NCBI GenBank assembly: GCA_014381725.1 | Contig: JACNLC010000024.1 | Location: 1 to 35,601 of the forward strand | From: Fidelibacterota bacterium | GTDB taxonomy: Bacteria; Fidelibacterota; Marinisomatia; SCGC-AAA003-L08; JACNLC01 | Reading direction: 5' to 3' | Length of the DNA stretch: 35,601 nt | Shown: piece by piece, positions 34,447 through 35,601 of the stretch | Numbering within the stretch: the first letter of the stretch is position 1 | Layout of the letters: each line of letters begins with the position of its first letter | Program-made: the position numbers and the translations under genes | The notes under the pieces: generated by a model | Seen by the model: the letters and a program-made list of their open reading frames with translations, nothing else | The model's database searches: none | What the model was told of the DNA's origin: nothing

Positions 34447-34564
34447 TTACCGGCAACTACCTACTCTCCCACACTAGTCTCCCGTGCAGTACCATCGGCG
34501 TAATAGAGCTTAACTTCCGAGTTCGGAATGGGATCGGGTGTACCCTCTATGCTATAGCCACCGG
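34447..34564 (-). rRNA. rrf: 5S ribosomal RNA
   Basis: About 118 bases. The minus strand holds the conserved core CCGATCCCATTCCGAACTCG, then GAAGTTAAGC and GCCGATGGTACTGC, and the ends TCCGGTGGC and GTTGCCGGTAA pair as the terminal helix. It lies about 57 bases downstream of the 23S 3' end. Ends are estimated to within a few bases. Confidence 0.95.
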
Positions 34565-34621
34565 ATAAATTTATGTGAGAATTGCTATAAGATTGATGAA
34601 TTGTAGTTCTGAAAATTAATA

Positions 34622-35601
<980 letters not shown>

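Overview
The window is AT-rich bacterial DNA, and apart from the left edge every gene is on the minus strand, tightly packed and often overlapping by 1-8 bases. Gene content points to the FCB group (Bacteroidetes and relatives): a PorX-type response regulator fused to a PglZ phosphatase, a PorY-like kinase, a CHASE2 adenylate cyclase carrying Asp/Asn-Gly-rich calcium-loop-like repeats, a FecR protein beside an outer-membrane barrel, and YfhO. My best guess is a marine lineage such as Marinimicrobia (SAR406) rather than true Bacteroidetes; this is inference, not a phylogeny.

Right to left, in the direction of transcription. (1) 34447-35601: the 3' third of a 23S rRNA, a 5S rRNA and a strong terminator. 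(2) 26940-34320: a four-gene envelope module of a secreted protein, a FecR-domain protein, a 943-residue barrel-like protein and a CHASE2 class III adenylate cyclase. (3) 21374-26875: porX-like regulator, tsaE, tsaB, rimI, accD, guaA. (4) 16768-21249: glmS, then a small accessory-looking interval with a MORN-repeat lipoprotein, then a LOG-family gene; a 20-base piece of the glmS 3' end is repeated 1.7 kb away, on the far side of the lipoprotein gene. (5) 13034-16604: pgeF, uppP, holA, ECF sigma factor, anti-sigma factor. (6) 12087-12979: a diguanylate cyclase and a 64-residue basic protein, closed by a perfect hairpin terminator. (7) 377-12016: a TPR protein leading an envelope-glycan locus of three glycosyltransferases, a methyltransferase, two CDP-alcohol phosphatidyltransferases, a MOP-type flippase, a YfhO-like membrane protein and, overlapping it, a PorY-like histidine kinase. 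The left edge holds the 3' end of a convergent plus-strand gene resembling AbiEii nucleotidyltransferases.

The housekeeping parts fit together: t6A tRNA modification (tsaB/tsaE), fatty acid synthesis (accD), GMP synthesis (guaA), amino-sugar supply (glmS), and peptidoglycan and lipid-carrier recycling (pgeF, uppP). The most distinctive material is the sensory and envelope apparatus: the CHASE2-cyclase module, the PorX/PorY-like pair in one window, and two tandem CDP-alcohol phosphatidyltransferases that each lack a different residue of the family signature.
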